Shown: in pieces, positions 34,701-44,654 of the stretch
Position numbering within the stretch: the first letter of the stretch is position 1
Layout: every line of letters begins with the position of its first letter
Source: Oscheius dolichura
Taxonomy: Eukaryota; Nematoda; Chromadorea; Rhabditida; Rhabditidae
Length of the DNA stretch: 64,000 nt
Assembly: GCA_932521035.1 (NCBI GenBank)
Contig: OW051496.1
Span: forward strand, 3,534,001 to 3,598,000
Direction of reading: 5' to 3'
Made by a program: the position numbers and the translations under genes
Notes under the pieces: model-generated
What the model saw: only the letters and a program-made list of their open reading frames with translations
The model's database searches: none
What the model was told of the DNA's origin: nothing

Positions 34701-36198
34701 CCATCATCCTGCCCATTCGCTACCGTGCTAAAATGGACACGTTCAAAGAAGTGAATGGCATGCTGAAGTTCGAGCGGCTAATGAGCAAAAATCAAGTGGA
34801 CTTTGTCGAGAGAATGGTGGACTATATGCTGAACATGCCACAGGGGCAGTGCCTCGATCTGACGGGCGCTGACGTGCAGCACTTTTTGAAGGTTATTCTG
34901 CCGGGCCTCTTTGGAAAAGTCGCCAAGAAGAAGAAGGAGAAGGGCAAGGAGATGGAGAAGGAGAAGGAACACACACTGAATCACAGGCCCGCTGGAGAGT
35001 ATCTGGCCAGTATTCACAAGGCCCACGTGAGGATTGTCGGCGAGCTGAGGGGCGACTTTGACGCCCTGCGGCGTGTTTTCAACATTCCGTCGCTTCTCGG
35101 AGGAAAAGAACATCCCCTGCTACAGTACAACGTGGGTTTCTCCTCGTTTTCTACAGTAATCTCCTCTCTTTTCAGTGGGTCTTCCTCGGCAACTATACGA
35201 GCCGGCATCCTCAGAGTCTCGAGACGATTCTGTTCCTCCTGGCGCTGCAATACCTCTACGGCCACGACTGTATCGTTCTACTGCGCGGGGTCATGGAATT
35301 TGCCAATACCAGCGAGGATTTCGGCTTCAAGGAATATCTGATGGAACGTTTCGACCAGCAGAAGATTGAGAAGGAGAATGCCGGCGAGTGGGTCTGGCGT
35401 CAGCTGGTGACGGTATTTTCCCGGCTGCCGATGAATTGCGAGGTTCTCTCCTGTATTATCTGTACCCATAGCGGATTCTCGGATGCAGATAAGGAAGAAC
35501 AGATCCGCCTGTCAAAGGTCCGTGTTATCTTCACTAATAAGAGAGTCTAATTCCAGGACAAGGAGAATACCGATGGCAAACCGAATACGAACCAGCTGAA
35601 CAAGATCTTCTCGCTGCCCAATGTTACTGTGCGGGATTATTTCGAGAATGCCGACACCGGGGCCGGCTACTACTTTGGCGAGAGGGTCCTGACCAAGCAC
35701 GGCTGGGATACGGATTTCTATAGCTTCTTTACCACGGCCCCCATGCCGGCTGGACTGGGCTTCTTTGGCGATGCCACCCCGGCTCGACTCTTCACCATTA
35801 GCAGCGTCAAAGGACTTCACGGCCACGGAGGACAGAAGACGATTGTGCCGTGTGTGGCCGAGGTCAACGGACTGACTAATCGATTCACCTTCCATATGAT
35901 GCTCGAGGAGGACGAGATGTTCTACTACGATTGGCCCACCTACAAGTACAGCGACAAGCCGATCGCCGAGGAGAAGGTGGAGGAAGGCGGAGGAGGAGCG
36001 ACGGAGAAGGAGGGAGACCGGGACGGGGACGAGACGAGTAAGAACGGCGTCAGGCCGTCTGAGAAGAAGAGCTCCACCCCCGCGGAGGCCAAGAGCTCTG
36101 CCCGCTCTGGCTCTAACCTGAAGTCTAGGAAGAAACCGGCTGCCTCAACGACCGAGACGAACAGAAAAATTGCGAACGACAAAACTGACACACAGTAG
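31703..36198 (+). CDS. Receptor-type PPP pseudophosphatase paralogue: L-domain ectodomain, TM helix, degenerate PP1-like domain
   Basis: Starts MAAAKLLLLTFFVFCYSA (signal peptide), then a Pro/Thr/Ser-rich segment. L-domain units follow in exons 32521-33356, including CTAIYGDLIFDGSS, CLRITGTKLTSWTDIAFLQ, CVIITDSLMINGNA and VLEVANTNITDFNYLPKL. A stalk with ten consecutive Thr and PPPTPA (33607-33660) leads to the helix ALPFTFAIGVAILYVLYRV. The cytoplasmic part keeps the PP1 fold signature FLGNYTSRHPQSLETILFLL, but the metal and phosphate motifs are changed: GDIHG to GELRG (35039), GDYxDRG to GNYTSRH (35188), RGNHE to RGVME (35284) and HGG to HSG (35461). It is therefore probably catalytically dead yet under constraint: long, in frame and spliced. 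The C-terminus is Glu/Lys/Ser-rich. The start lies 375 bp after the stop of its active paralogue. A diverged repeat copy sits in the 32166-32520 intron. Confidence 0.85.
32341..32463 (+). repeat. Diverged fragment of the GC-rich dispersed repeat
   Basis: Within an intron of the pseudophosphatase gene. GGTCAGCCAGCGGCCAAGAA, TTTCGCTTTTATTTTGGTCA and CGGTGCCGCTTTGCAA parallel the middle of the units at 9.5-10.1 kb, but the unit is truncated and divergent. Confidence 0.5.
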
Positions 36199-36694
36199 TC
36201 AGATGCCTATCCGGAAGTTTTTCCGTCTACCATCAACTATTGTGATATGCCCAACTTCCGGGAATAAACAAAGACTGTGTATCCGTTATTTTTGTCACAG
36301 TTTACTTGCCAATTTCTCCCGAAACTTGAAATTTTGGGTCTCTCTCTATCAATGGCCGTCGTCGTCTTCAAAGAGTTGCGGTAGCTCGGCTGCTGGCCAA
36401 GCCCCTCGGCCTCCCCAAGATCTAGCACTGCGAGAAACTCAATTATTGCGTCAAATACCTGATTCTGGCTTTTGTTTGAAAGCTATATCGGCGTCTGAAA
36501 GGCGTTTTGCCTATAAAATCGTCCGGTGGACCGTCATCAGACACCAAACTCCCCGTGGTAGCCTCTGATACCCTTGAAAACGACCACTTTTTGGGTTCTC
36601 ACTTGTTCAAAGATGAATTGGGAGTTTACGTCCAAAGTCCGAGTCTTTCCTTCATCGGGGCCGGACTGAAAATAAGTATCCCCCTTATTAAATA
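36199..36694. other. Spacer between pseudophosphatase and kelch B
   Basis: Contains AATAAA at about 36262 for the upstream gene. No coding segment is recognised. The right edge (about 36695) is where similarity to the kelch A locus begins. Confidence 0.5.
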
Positions 36695-36949
36695 AAAATG
36701 ACTGGAGAGCGATGCAAGATCGTCTCGCTGGACAGGAGGGCAGCTCGGGAGGGGGAATACGGCGCTGGACGAGGGGGAGCCGGTATTAGGGAAAGGAGAG
36801 CCAAGCACGGTCAAGCCGAGGGCGCCCGTTACGGCTTGTCCTACCCTAATAACGGGCAGATGTCTGTACGGATTGACCGTTTGACCTTTTCCGACAGTCA
36901 AATTTATTTCGACAGATATGAAGAAATCCCAGCGCCAGAGGCATACTAG
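36695..36949 (+). other. Conserved leader block of kelch B
   Basis: Counterpart of 6587-6851. The ORF starts [20 protein letters not shown] and ends IPAPEAY, three codons shorter overall than the other copy but in the same frame. Function unknown. Confidence 0.4.
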
Positions 36950-37141
36950 TTAAGAAAGAAAGAAGAACAAACTGTAAATCACTAAACAAAGAAATAAAAC
37001 GATTTCCGTCTCGTATCAAAAGGGGAATAAAAGGGAGAAGACGACTCTCATTGTGTGCACATCCCGTCCCTGTCTCTTTTCATTTCTCAACTTTCACACT
37101 TCCTATTTCTACCTATTTTGACACATTTCAGGAAAAGAAAA

Positions 37142-39104
37142 ATGGAAAAGAAGCTTTATGAAAAGATTCGAAAGACGAACGCGGCAGCTGGGGAACTTCG
37201 TCTACGAATAGAAAAATTGGAGAAGGAAAATGGAGAACTGACCGAGAAAATGAAACAGCTGAAAGCAGACAAAGACGGTAATTTTATAAATAAATAAATA
37301 ATGAGCTGTATTTTTAGAGGAGAGGGAAAGAAACTGGAATAGCCAGATGGAAAAAGGTGGGTCAGATCTAGAGGAGACGGAAAAAGGAGAGTTTAGTCCA
37401 TTCGGCGGTCAACCGAATGACGGGGGTCGTATTAGAGGGCAGGAATGGGACCAGGGAGGAGATGAAACAGTTGAAGACTGACAGTTTGCTTTATTCTTTT
37501 CATTTCTATAAAACTATTTCAGTACAGTCTGAAATAGAGGCAATTGTAGTAGAAAATGAGGAAAAGACACGAACAGCCATTGAGGCCATATCTTCAAAAA
37601 GTTCGTGTTTTATTGAAATGTTTCTATCTTTTTATATAGTCGAACACATTCGTGAAATGGTGGAAAGTCAAAAAGAAAGCCATGACCAAGTTTTGAAGGA
37701 GGCTGCTACTTTGGAAGAAATGGAAAGGGGAAAGGAGACGGTAGAGATTACTTGTTAGATAAACAATTGACCGTTTAGATCTTACTTCTTGGAGGCGGAA
37801 ATGAATACAGTGGTTCTGATGACGTGACCATGCTGAAAGAAAACAGATGGATCAAATTGCCATTAAAGTTACCGAAAGTACTTAGTGCCGGAGGTGCAGT
37901 ATATCTGGATGGAGAGATCTATATATTCGGTGGTTCGATGGTTAAAGAATTATACAAATTGGATAACAAAACATTGGAATGGATACGATTGGCAGATATG
38001 AATGAAGGACGACGGGATATTACAAATAACAGTGTGGAATGGAATGGATCCATCTGGGTATTTGGAGGAATTGACTTGAAAAGTGTGGAACGCTATGATC
38101 CGAAGGAGAACAAATGGATTAATATGCCGTGGGTTGAATACTTTTCCTCTTTTTTCTTTTCTTCTCAGTTTCCAACGGCCGGTTTTCAACTACGGGACCA
38201 TTTGGGAACTTGGCGAGCGAGATGTGCCTGTTTTGAAATCTCAACCTGGAATTTAGGCGTTTTTATTCGCGAAAATGCCTAATGGTCCCGTAGTTGAAAC
38301 CCCGGTAGTTGGAAAAAAGGCCAAAATAAAACTAGACTTGGACGAGTAAAGGAGTTATTAGAGCGAGACGTGATCACGAGTCTGTCTCGCGACCAAACAA
38401 GATCCACACCTGGGCTGTGCGGGATTCCCGTCCCGTTTCATTCCGTTTTTTGGGGGACCGAGTCCCGTCCCGTCCCGTTTTGAAAATGGTCATCCCGCCC
38501 AGCCCTGATCCACACTCAAGACGAGGTTCGTCTCTCAAACGAGATGATACAACATCTGATACAAGGCTCAATCAGGGCTAATCAATATTTTAGGGACATG
38601 AAATACTCAAGAAGATATGCAGCTGCAGCAGTTTGGAATGGCAAATTCATTGTCTGTGGTGGATTGGTTGGTTCGAATTATTTGGCTAGAGTGGAATGTT
38701 TCGACCCGGAGAGTGGTGTCTGGACGGAGCTGAATGATATGCCAACACCTCTTCTCTCCCATTCTCTCATTTCTTATGGAAATAATCTCATTTTAATGGG
38801 AGGTTATGATGGAAAGACAACATTCAATACTGTACTGGAGCTGAGTAATCTAGAAGGAAAAGGAACATGGAAACAACTGCCACCTATGAAACAACCTCGA
38901 ATTTCCTTTTCTGCAGCAGTCCTTGACAATGAGATTTTTGTAATTGGAGGATATAATGAAATAGGCAAACCTCTCGATGAAACTGAAATATTTAATGGAA
39001 ATAGCTGGAGAGAGGGTCCTTTTCTTCTCAATAAGTGCCATGATATGTCTTCAATTGTTATTCCCCTCCATCTGGCTGATATGCTTTCTAATTCCACAGA
39101 GTAA
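37142..39104 (+). CDS. Kelch-repeat protein B with N-terminal coiled coil
   Basis: Near copy of kelch A. The first exon (from 37142) encodes [21 protein letters not shown] later coiled-coil exon (37640-37750) has HDQVLKEAATLEEMERGKET in place of the 7620-7800 exon of copy A. Kelch exons are about 37780-38129 ([30 protein letters not shown]) and 38594-39104 ([51 protein letters not shown]). Like A it has no BTB or BACK domain. TTTCAG precedes the ATG by nine bases. It lies in the same orientation as the MSP and kelch genes downstream, so this locus is more likely the parent and the IFT121-intron copy the transposed one. Amino-acid changes fall across blades, and neither copy shows a stop in the kelch exons. 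Confidence 0.82.
38172..38312. mobile_element. Short inverted-repeat element in the kelch B intron
   Basis: Same element as 8246-8386, in the intron between the kelch exons, with the same inverted arms around TTTCAACTACGGGACCATTT. Confidence 0.75.
38410..38507. mobile_element. hAT-type MITE with perfect 8-bp target duplication (copy in kelch B)
   Basis: 98 bp flanked by ATCCACAC at 38402-38409 and 38508-38515, with ends CTGGGCTGTGCGGGAT and, read inward, CAGGGCTGGGCGGGAT. Same insertion site as in kelch A, so it was inherited through the gene duplication. Confidence 0.85.
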
Positions 39105-39252
39105 TCCCCTATTAAACAAATAAATCTTTCCCTCCATTTAACCCATTTTTGCCCGAATTTCCCATTTCAAGAAATGTTTTACTGGGAGATGAGAGTAGAT
39201 CCATTCGATGGCGTCTCTCTCCGTCTACAAGGAGAATTTCTTTCATCAGCTT

Positions 39253-39370
39253 GGAGCGTCACAGTGAGGAATCGAATTACGCCCTTCTATAAGCCTCGAC
39301 AAAAGTAGACCACTCATAGAAAAAGGCTTAATTCTGGTAAAACGCTGTCGATTCCTCACTGTGACGTTCC
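39253..39370. repeat. Inverted repeat with 23-bp arms
   Basis: Left arm 39253-39275 (GGAGCGTCACAGTGAGGAAT...) and right arm 39348-39370 are reverse complements with one mismatch; weaker pairing continues inward. The arm resembles the CGTAACAGTGACGAATCGAC segment of the GC-rich repeats at 9.5-10 kb, so it may be the terminal part of the same family. Confidence 0.75.
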
Positions 39371-39523
39371 AAACCGTTAGAAACCAGCTCAGCTATCTGA
39401 CGGCCAGAGGCGCTATCGAATGAACCTATTTTTCAAGGAAAAAATTTTCCAACTTGAACGAAAAACACCAAAGGGGGGACCAAGGCAAAAAATGTTCATT
39501 TTTGAACACATGGGAATCCCTTA

Positions 39524-39721
39524 CTATTAAAGTGCTATGGTGTTTGTCTGTTTGTTTGTCTGTCCGATGGGAAAGTGTCCGACGGTAAAGGGATAAAAAA
39601 TGTCTTAATCCCGGGGGCCGCCGCAGACGGTCGTTGGCAGAAGAGCGGAAAGGTCGCCACAGGTCGAAACGTATAAGTTGTCGAGTTACGACAGCCGTAG
39701 GCTGCCGAAGGCCCGCTGGTA
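39524..39721 (+). repeat. Dispersed GTTTGTCTG repeat, copy 2
   Basis: Intergenic copy between kelch B and the first MSP gene. Starts CTATTAAAGTGCTATGG and ends GCCCGCTGGTA, with the same core as copies 1 and 3. Confidence 0.85.
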
Positions 39722-40063
39722 AGCAAATTTATAAAAGAGCACAGATTAAAAATTGTCGACTGTCTGTAATTCGGAACAGCAGGGCAAAAACGAGAGATGC
39801 CAGCTCCCAAGAGTTAGAAGTCCCATGAATGTCTCTTTCTCCCTCTATTTCCCTTTTTTGTTTCCATTATGCCCGGTTGTACCGTTTTTTCCATCAAAGT
39901 AAAATGGTCGATTTCCTGTCGATGCAGGTTTTCCCCAAGTCAAGAACCGAGCAGAGCTGCAGCTCGACTACTTCGCCTCTTTCTGCCGCTGTGGTGGTCG
40001 TCTCCTAAAGGTCTGATTTCCCTATTTTTTTCAACTGAAAATCACCAACGTTTTTTTTTAGAA

Positions 40064-40889
40064 ATGGAAGCAGGTGACTCGGAGAAGAATGACAATGAGA
40101 CGGAGACGAAGATGACGAGATACGAGCCGGCGGAGGTGAAGACGATGAGATACGAGCTGGCGGAGGCCAAGTTGGAGTTGGAGATGATGAGCAAGGCATT
40201 TCTACACTGCATCCGGCACAGGAACACGCTACAGAAACACCTCGACGACATGAGCCACGGGCCGCGACCGGACGGTAATTCCACTCGGGACCCGGAATGT
40301 ATTTATTCAGTGGGCGAGACGAAGACGACGGACCAACTCTTCGACTTCCATCCGCCCTATTGGGTCGCATTCACCGGTACGCAACTCTTGGCCTTCTTTT
40401 TGTCTACCGTAATCTGGTAGCTAACGTACTATTTAATTCCAGGACCGTATGACGACTCGTGCTTTGCCACGCTGGAACTTCGAAACCTTTCCTACCGCCA
40501 GGATGCCTATTTCCGGATAAAAACCACCCATCCCAAGGCCTTCCGCGTCTGTCCAACCACCGGTCAGTCTTCCTACCGTATCCTCAGACTGTCCTCCTCC
40601 AGGTGTCATCTCTCCCGGACAGACCAAATTGATTGTCATCGAGCTCGCCGACCCCAACGACATCGAAGAGCTGAAACAGTCTAAATTCTTGGTCCAGAGT
40701 GCCGGCGTCCCTTTTTCTTTTTCCACTCAGGACCCCCAAGACATCTGGAGGGTGAGTCGTCTCTCCTCCTCCTTCCCGTCTATTTCAAATCTTCAGGAGT
40801 TGTCCATCCGTGGCCAGTTCCTGTACAAGAAGCTGCCCGTCGTCTTCCAGCCTCCTCTGGACGACTCCACCCCGGCCGGAGACGACTAG
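40064..40889 (+). CDS. Coiled coil plus Major Sperm Protein domain protein 1
   Basis: Exons 40064-40274, 40311-40376, 40443-40562, 40603-40751 and 40797-40889 join in frame to 212 residues. The N-terminal third is an acidic helix and coiled coil (YELAEAKLELEMMSKAFLHC). The rest is an MSP immunoglobulin-like fold: LFDFHPPYWVAFTG, ATLELRNLSYRQDAYFRIKT, THPKAFRVCPTTGVISPGQT and KLIVIELADPNDIEELKQSK. MSP domains polymerise in crawling nematode sperm or act as adaptors in VAP-like and sperm-specific proteins. This one is longer than true MSP (about 127 residues) because of the coiled coil. TTTTAG lies two bases before the ATG. AATAAA is at about 40959. It forms a pair with the next gene. Confidence 0.88.
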
Positions 40890-41398
40890 ACCCGGCTGTT
40901 CATCGTCTTCTCCTCTACTTTTCGGCTCTTTGTAATGAAACTTTCTGTTGAGCGATTGAATAAATTGTTTGAAATAATTTAGTTGTTTTTGTTGTTGTAC
41001 ACTTTACAGTTTTTGTCATTTCTTTGTTACCAAACACCACCCATGCCGTTTTCCGCATCTGGGAACTCTTGGCGGTTTCTATAAAAATCATCAATTACAT
41101 GGCAAATTTGTCGCGTTCTCAAAAAGATACTATAAACACCATTTCAGTAGCCGCGCAATTTATTTATTCCCAGTGAAACCAAAAGAGGAACACCCCTGGC
41201 TGCGAACAGGAATAATCACTGTTGCCCTCTCTCGTCTGTAGTATGCTCTTCCCCTCTTCACATTCCGGCTCTTCTGATAAGATAATCGAGCATTTTCCTC
41301 TATTTACAAGCTGTTCTTCAGTCAGTAAACTACTTCTACCTTCTTGCTCCATACATTTTCCATCTGAACCAGCTTTTCTTCAGGAGAACCGGCTAAAA

Positions 41399-42229
41399 AT
41401 GGAAGAAGTAAAAGTACACAACCTTCGAGACGCAATTGAATTGGATGTGGAATTGGAGAAGACGAAGGCCGAATTGAACGCGATGAGGAAAGCATTCCTC
41501 CAGCATCTACAACAGAATGAGAAAGGGAAAAGGGAAAAGGATGGCAGTTCCAAGGAAGGAGAAGATGACCACGGTAGCCACAGTTCAAAGGGACTACTTT
41601 AAATAATTTTAGAATTTGAGGTACTGGAATACCATCCTTCTGATGTTATCACATTTAAAGGTAGGCCTCCATTTTTAAAAGGTATACTGTAGTCGATAGA
41701 CAATCCATATTTCTCTTTCCAAGCTGGCTAATGAGTAGCCGGGAGACCCTGCTCTTTATTTCACCCAATCAATCGTTGCAGGACCATTCATCGAGGCTAA
41801 TTACGCTCCGTTACTGTTGCGAAACACTTCTCCTGACCAAATTGTTTGTTACAAAATCAAAGTAACTCATCCCAGTCAATTTTTGGCTCGACCATGGCAA
41901 GGTGAGCTCTTCAGAATGCGATAACTGCCTCTTCTTGTAGGTAATCTACTCCCCGGCGAAACGGGACTGACTGTAATCGAGTTGCTCCCGTTGGATCACA
42001 GTAAACAGGAACAAATTAAGAAGTGTAAATTCCTGATACAGTATGCTGCTGTCTCATCGGATGAGTCAAAGTCGGAGAAGTTTAATAAAGAACAGGAAAA
42101 GATATTTTGGGAGGTAGAGATCCTTATCGAATGGCTAATTTACTTCTCATTTTTAAGGAAGTACAACATAAGAACCTTGGGTTCAAGAAACTACCAGTTG
42201 TCCTCCAGGATATCGCTGGGCAACGATGA
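41399..42229 (+). CDS. Coiled coil plus Major Sperm Protein domain protein 2
   Basis: Exons 41399-41573, 41613-41660, 41782-41901, 41941-42113 and 42158-42229 join in frame to 195 residues. The coiled coil ELDVELEKTKAELNAMRKAF resembles that of the preceding gene. The MSP domain has LEYHPSDVITFKGPFIEANY, PLLLRNTSPDQIVCYKIKVT, HPSQFLARPWQGNLLPGETG and LTVIELLPLDHSKQEQIKKC. Intron positions match those of the preceding gene (splits after F-T/K-G and before GNLLPGE/GVISPGQ), so the two are tandem paralogues. A CTTCAG acceptor lies 14 bases before the ATG. The surrounding coiled-coil/kelch genes start with a similar helix. Confidence 0.86.
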
Positions 42230-42422
42230 ATAAATTGAATTTTTCGCTCATTTTAATGGTTTCCTAGAAAGTCTCGAATAAAATGATTAGGTTGCGTCTT
42301 CTGTTCATGTAAAGTGATTCATCCGATATCAGCAAAAACTTCTCTTATCGCTATGTGGCCAGTGGGCTAGTATTTTCCCCTCGCTGTTATTGACTCACTA
42401 TTGCTTTTTCTCCTTTTTAGAG

Positions 42423-44309
42423 ATGGAAAAGGAAGATCCAGTGATGAAGATGTACGAAGCTCAAGCAGAGGCGATAATGGTCAGGAATGAATTGGAGCAG
42501 ACCAAAAAAGAACTGGAGAAAGTGAAACAACAACGAGATGAACTTCAAAGGATGTTGTTGCAACAAAATAACGGAGGTAGGGGCCGGATTTAGGAAGATT
42601 GCCTGTTCCAGCTCAACTTGGAAACAGTTCTGACAACAGTGGCAGCATATTGGGACTGGAATTTAAAGGTATGAATCGTTATGGACAACAAAAGAAGTCT
42701 ATATTTTTAGTGCAAGATATGCAAATGGCTCTGGCTGAATTGTCGAAGAAATTGGACAATGTCTCGGAGAAAAACTTCAAAAATTATGAGGATATAAAGA
42801 AGAAGATGGACTTCTCTTCTCGACCGCCTAAATTTGACAAACAGCACCCCAAAAATTCTAACAATACTTTTAAGAAAGATGGAAATAATGCATTCGCAAA
42901 TAATAGGCAGGAAAATTTCAATCCGGAAAAATTGTCCCGGCCAAATGAAGCGGTAAGAAAGCTATCTATAGTTTTTACGGAGTTTGAGATTCTCATATTT
43001 GGAGGAAAAAGTGGGCATGAAGAGGAGGTCTATATGCTGGACTATTATAGCAATTTATGGAACACTTTTACACTTCCTCGAGAAAAACTGTACTGTCAAG
43101 CAGCAGTCCATTTGAACGGAGAAATTTATTTTATTGGCTCCAAATATGTAAGTGTACAGAGAAAAATGGAACCTCCCGTTGTGCGTAGAATGTTTGCGCA
43201 GATTGGATTCTCAATATGTCATCTACCCCTTATTAAAGTGCTATGGTGTTTGTCTGTTTGTCTGTTTGTTTGTTTGTTTTTTTGTCTGTCCGATGGGAAA
43301 GTGTCCGACGGTAAAGGGATAAAAAATGTTAATCCCGGGGGCCGCCGCAGGCGGTCGTCGGCAAGTAGCAGAAAGGTTGCCACAGGTCGAAACGGATAAT
43401 TCTAACAAGACGACAGCCGTAGGCTGCCGAAGGCCCGCTGGTAGAGGAACTTCCTCGAGAAAAACTGTACTGTCAAGATTCCAATCAACAGAATATCGGA
43501 ACTATTTCTATAAATTGACAGCCGATTTTACTTGGAAGGACCTGTCTACTACTGAAAATGGGTATTATAGTATATCAAAGAGTTGTGTAGCCTATAACAA
43601 TTGTATCTGGATCATTGGAGGAAGAGAGCTGGGCCGTAGGCATACCATAGCAAATTTGGTAGAGAAATATGATCCAATCACGGATTTCTGGACTCAAATG
43701 CCGTGAGTTTCTTTTTACTTTTGCAGGGGATTATATAAAGGACCCAGTTTTATTTTTGTTAAACCTTACAGGCCACTGAACTGTCCTCGGACAGGTGCTT
43801 CGGCTATTGTAGTCAGAGAAAAGATATATGTTTGTGGTGGAAATGACACGGATAAGAAGGTGGAATGCTTTGATCCGACGTCGGAGCAGTGGATAATAAT
43901 CTGTACTGTGCCGACACCTCGGAATGGATTGGCGATTGCTGCAGGTGGAAACTACTTCGTACTGCTGGGCGGTGACAGCATAGAGGGAATAACGACATAT
44001 ACGGATGTGTGGAAGATAAGCTTGGAGAACGACGGAGCAGCTAGATGTATCGGAATGACACCGCTGCCACAAGGACGGGGAAGCTGTTCTGCAATCTGTT
44101 ATGGCAACACAATTGTGGCTATTGGAGGATATATGGAAATAAAACAGAACAGAGCTGGTCGCCCTTCGATTGAAATTACACGAAGTGTATCCCTCTTCAA
44201 TGGAAAATTCTGGAGAGAAGGGCCGGCATTGCCTGGGCCGAAGGCAGGATACCATTCTGTGATTATTCCTCTAGAATTGGGCAATAAATTGGTCAATAAA
44301 TTTGGATAA
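42423..44309 (+). CDS. Kelch-repeat protein C with N-terminal coiled coil
   Basis: Exon 1 (42423-42576) encodes a coiled coil (NELEQTKKELEKVKQQRDEL) like that of the MSP neighbours. After a short second exon, the third (from about 42711) runs through a second helix and an Asn/Lys-rich linker into kelch blades (EILIFGGKSGHEEEVYMLDY, AAVHLNGEIYFIGSKY), ending near 43153. Later exons are about 43489-43703 (CVAYNNCIWIIGGRELGR) and about 43770-44309 (REKIYVCGGND, KKVECFDPTSEQW, YFVLLGGDS, FWREGPALPGPKAGYHSVII). The intron at 43154-43488 contains a dispersed repeat and a 29-bp copy of exon sequence. TTTTAG lies two bases before the ATG. No BTB or BACK domain. Divergent from kelch A/B but clearly the same family. 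Confidence 0.82.
43230..43443 (+). repeat. Dispersed GTTTGTCTG repeat, copy 3, in a kelch C intron
   Basis: Full-length copy (TATTAAAGTGCTATGG to GCCCGCTGGTA). It is followed at once by a 29-bp sequence (43448-43476) identical to coding sequence at 43074-43102 of the upstream exon (ACTTCCTCGAGAAAAACTGT...), so the insertion was accompanied by a local duplication. Confidence 0.85.
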
Positions 44310-44654
44310 CACGGCTTTTATTTCCGTTATTATTTATACTCACAACTCAACTATATTGCCCGGGAAATTAGGAAAAGCGTCCTTTCCCGCCCAAAAACCA
44401 TTTATTGATCTTTGATCGCCTTTTGACCTTCATTCATCTTTTCCTCCCCGAAATAACCCTGAAATTCCAATATAATCCCTCCCAGAATATACTTTGTATG
44501 TTGTCCGTGGTCAATGCTGACAAACCAGCTGATTTGTTGGCCTTATCGGTCGGTCCACGAATACCCACGCCCTGTCCTTCTGTTTTCTCTTTTTTGAATC
44601 CAGTTGCCTCTAAATATTTTACCCTTTTAGTCTCTTTCACTGTTTGTAAGTCAA
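44310..44654. other. Spacer between kelch C and kelch D
   Basis: Contains the 3' end of kelch C and the upstream region of kelch D. No feature is recognised. Confidence 0.45.

Noticed and set aside
36170-36568. 132-codon plus-strand frame after the pseudophosphatase
   Set aside because: Overlaps its 3' end in another frame, no recognised content, no start context.
43093-43399. Read-through of kelch C into the dispersed repeat as coding sequence
   Set aside because: A donor site near 43154 and an acceptor near 43488 restore the kelch frame; the repeat is best explained as intronic.
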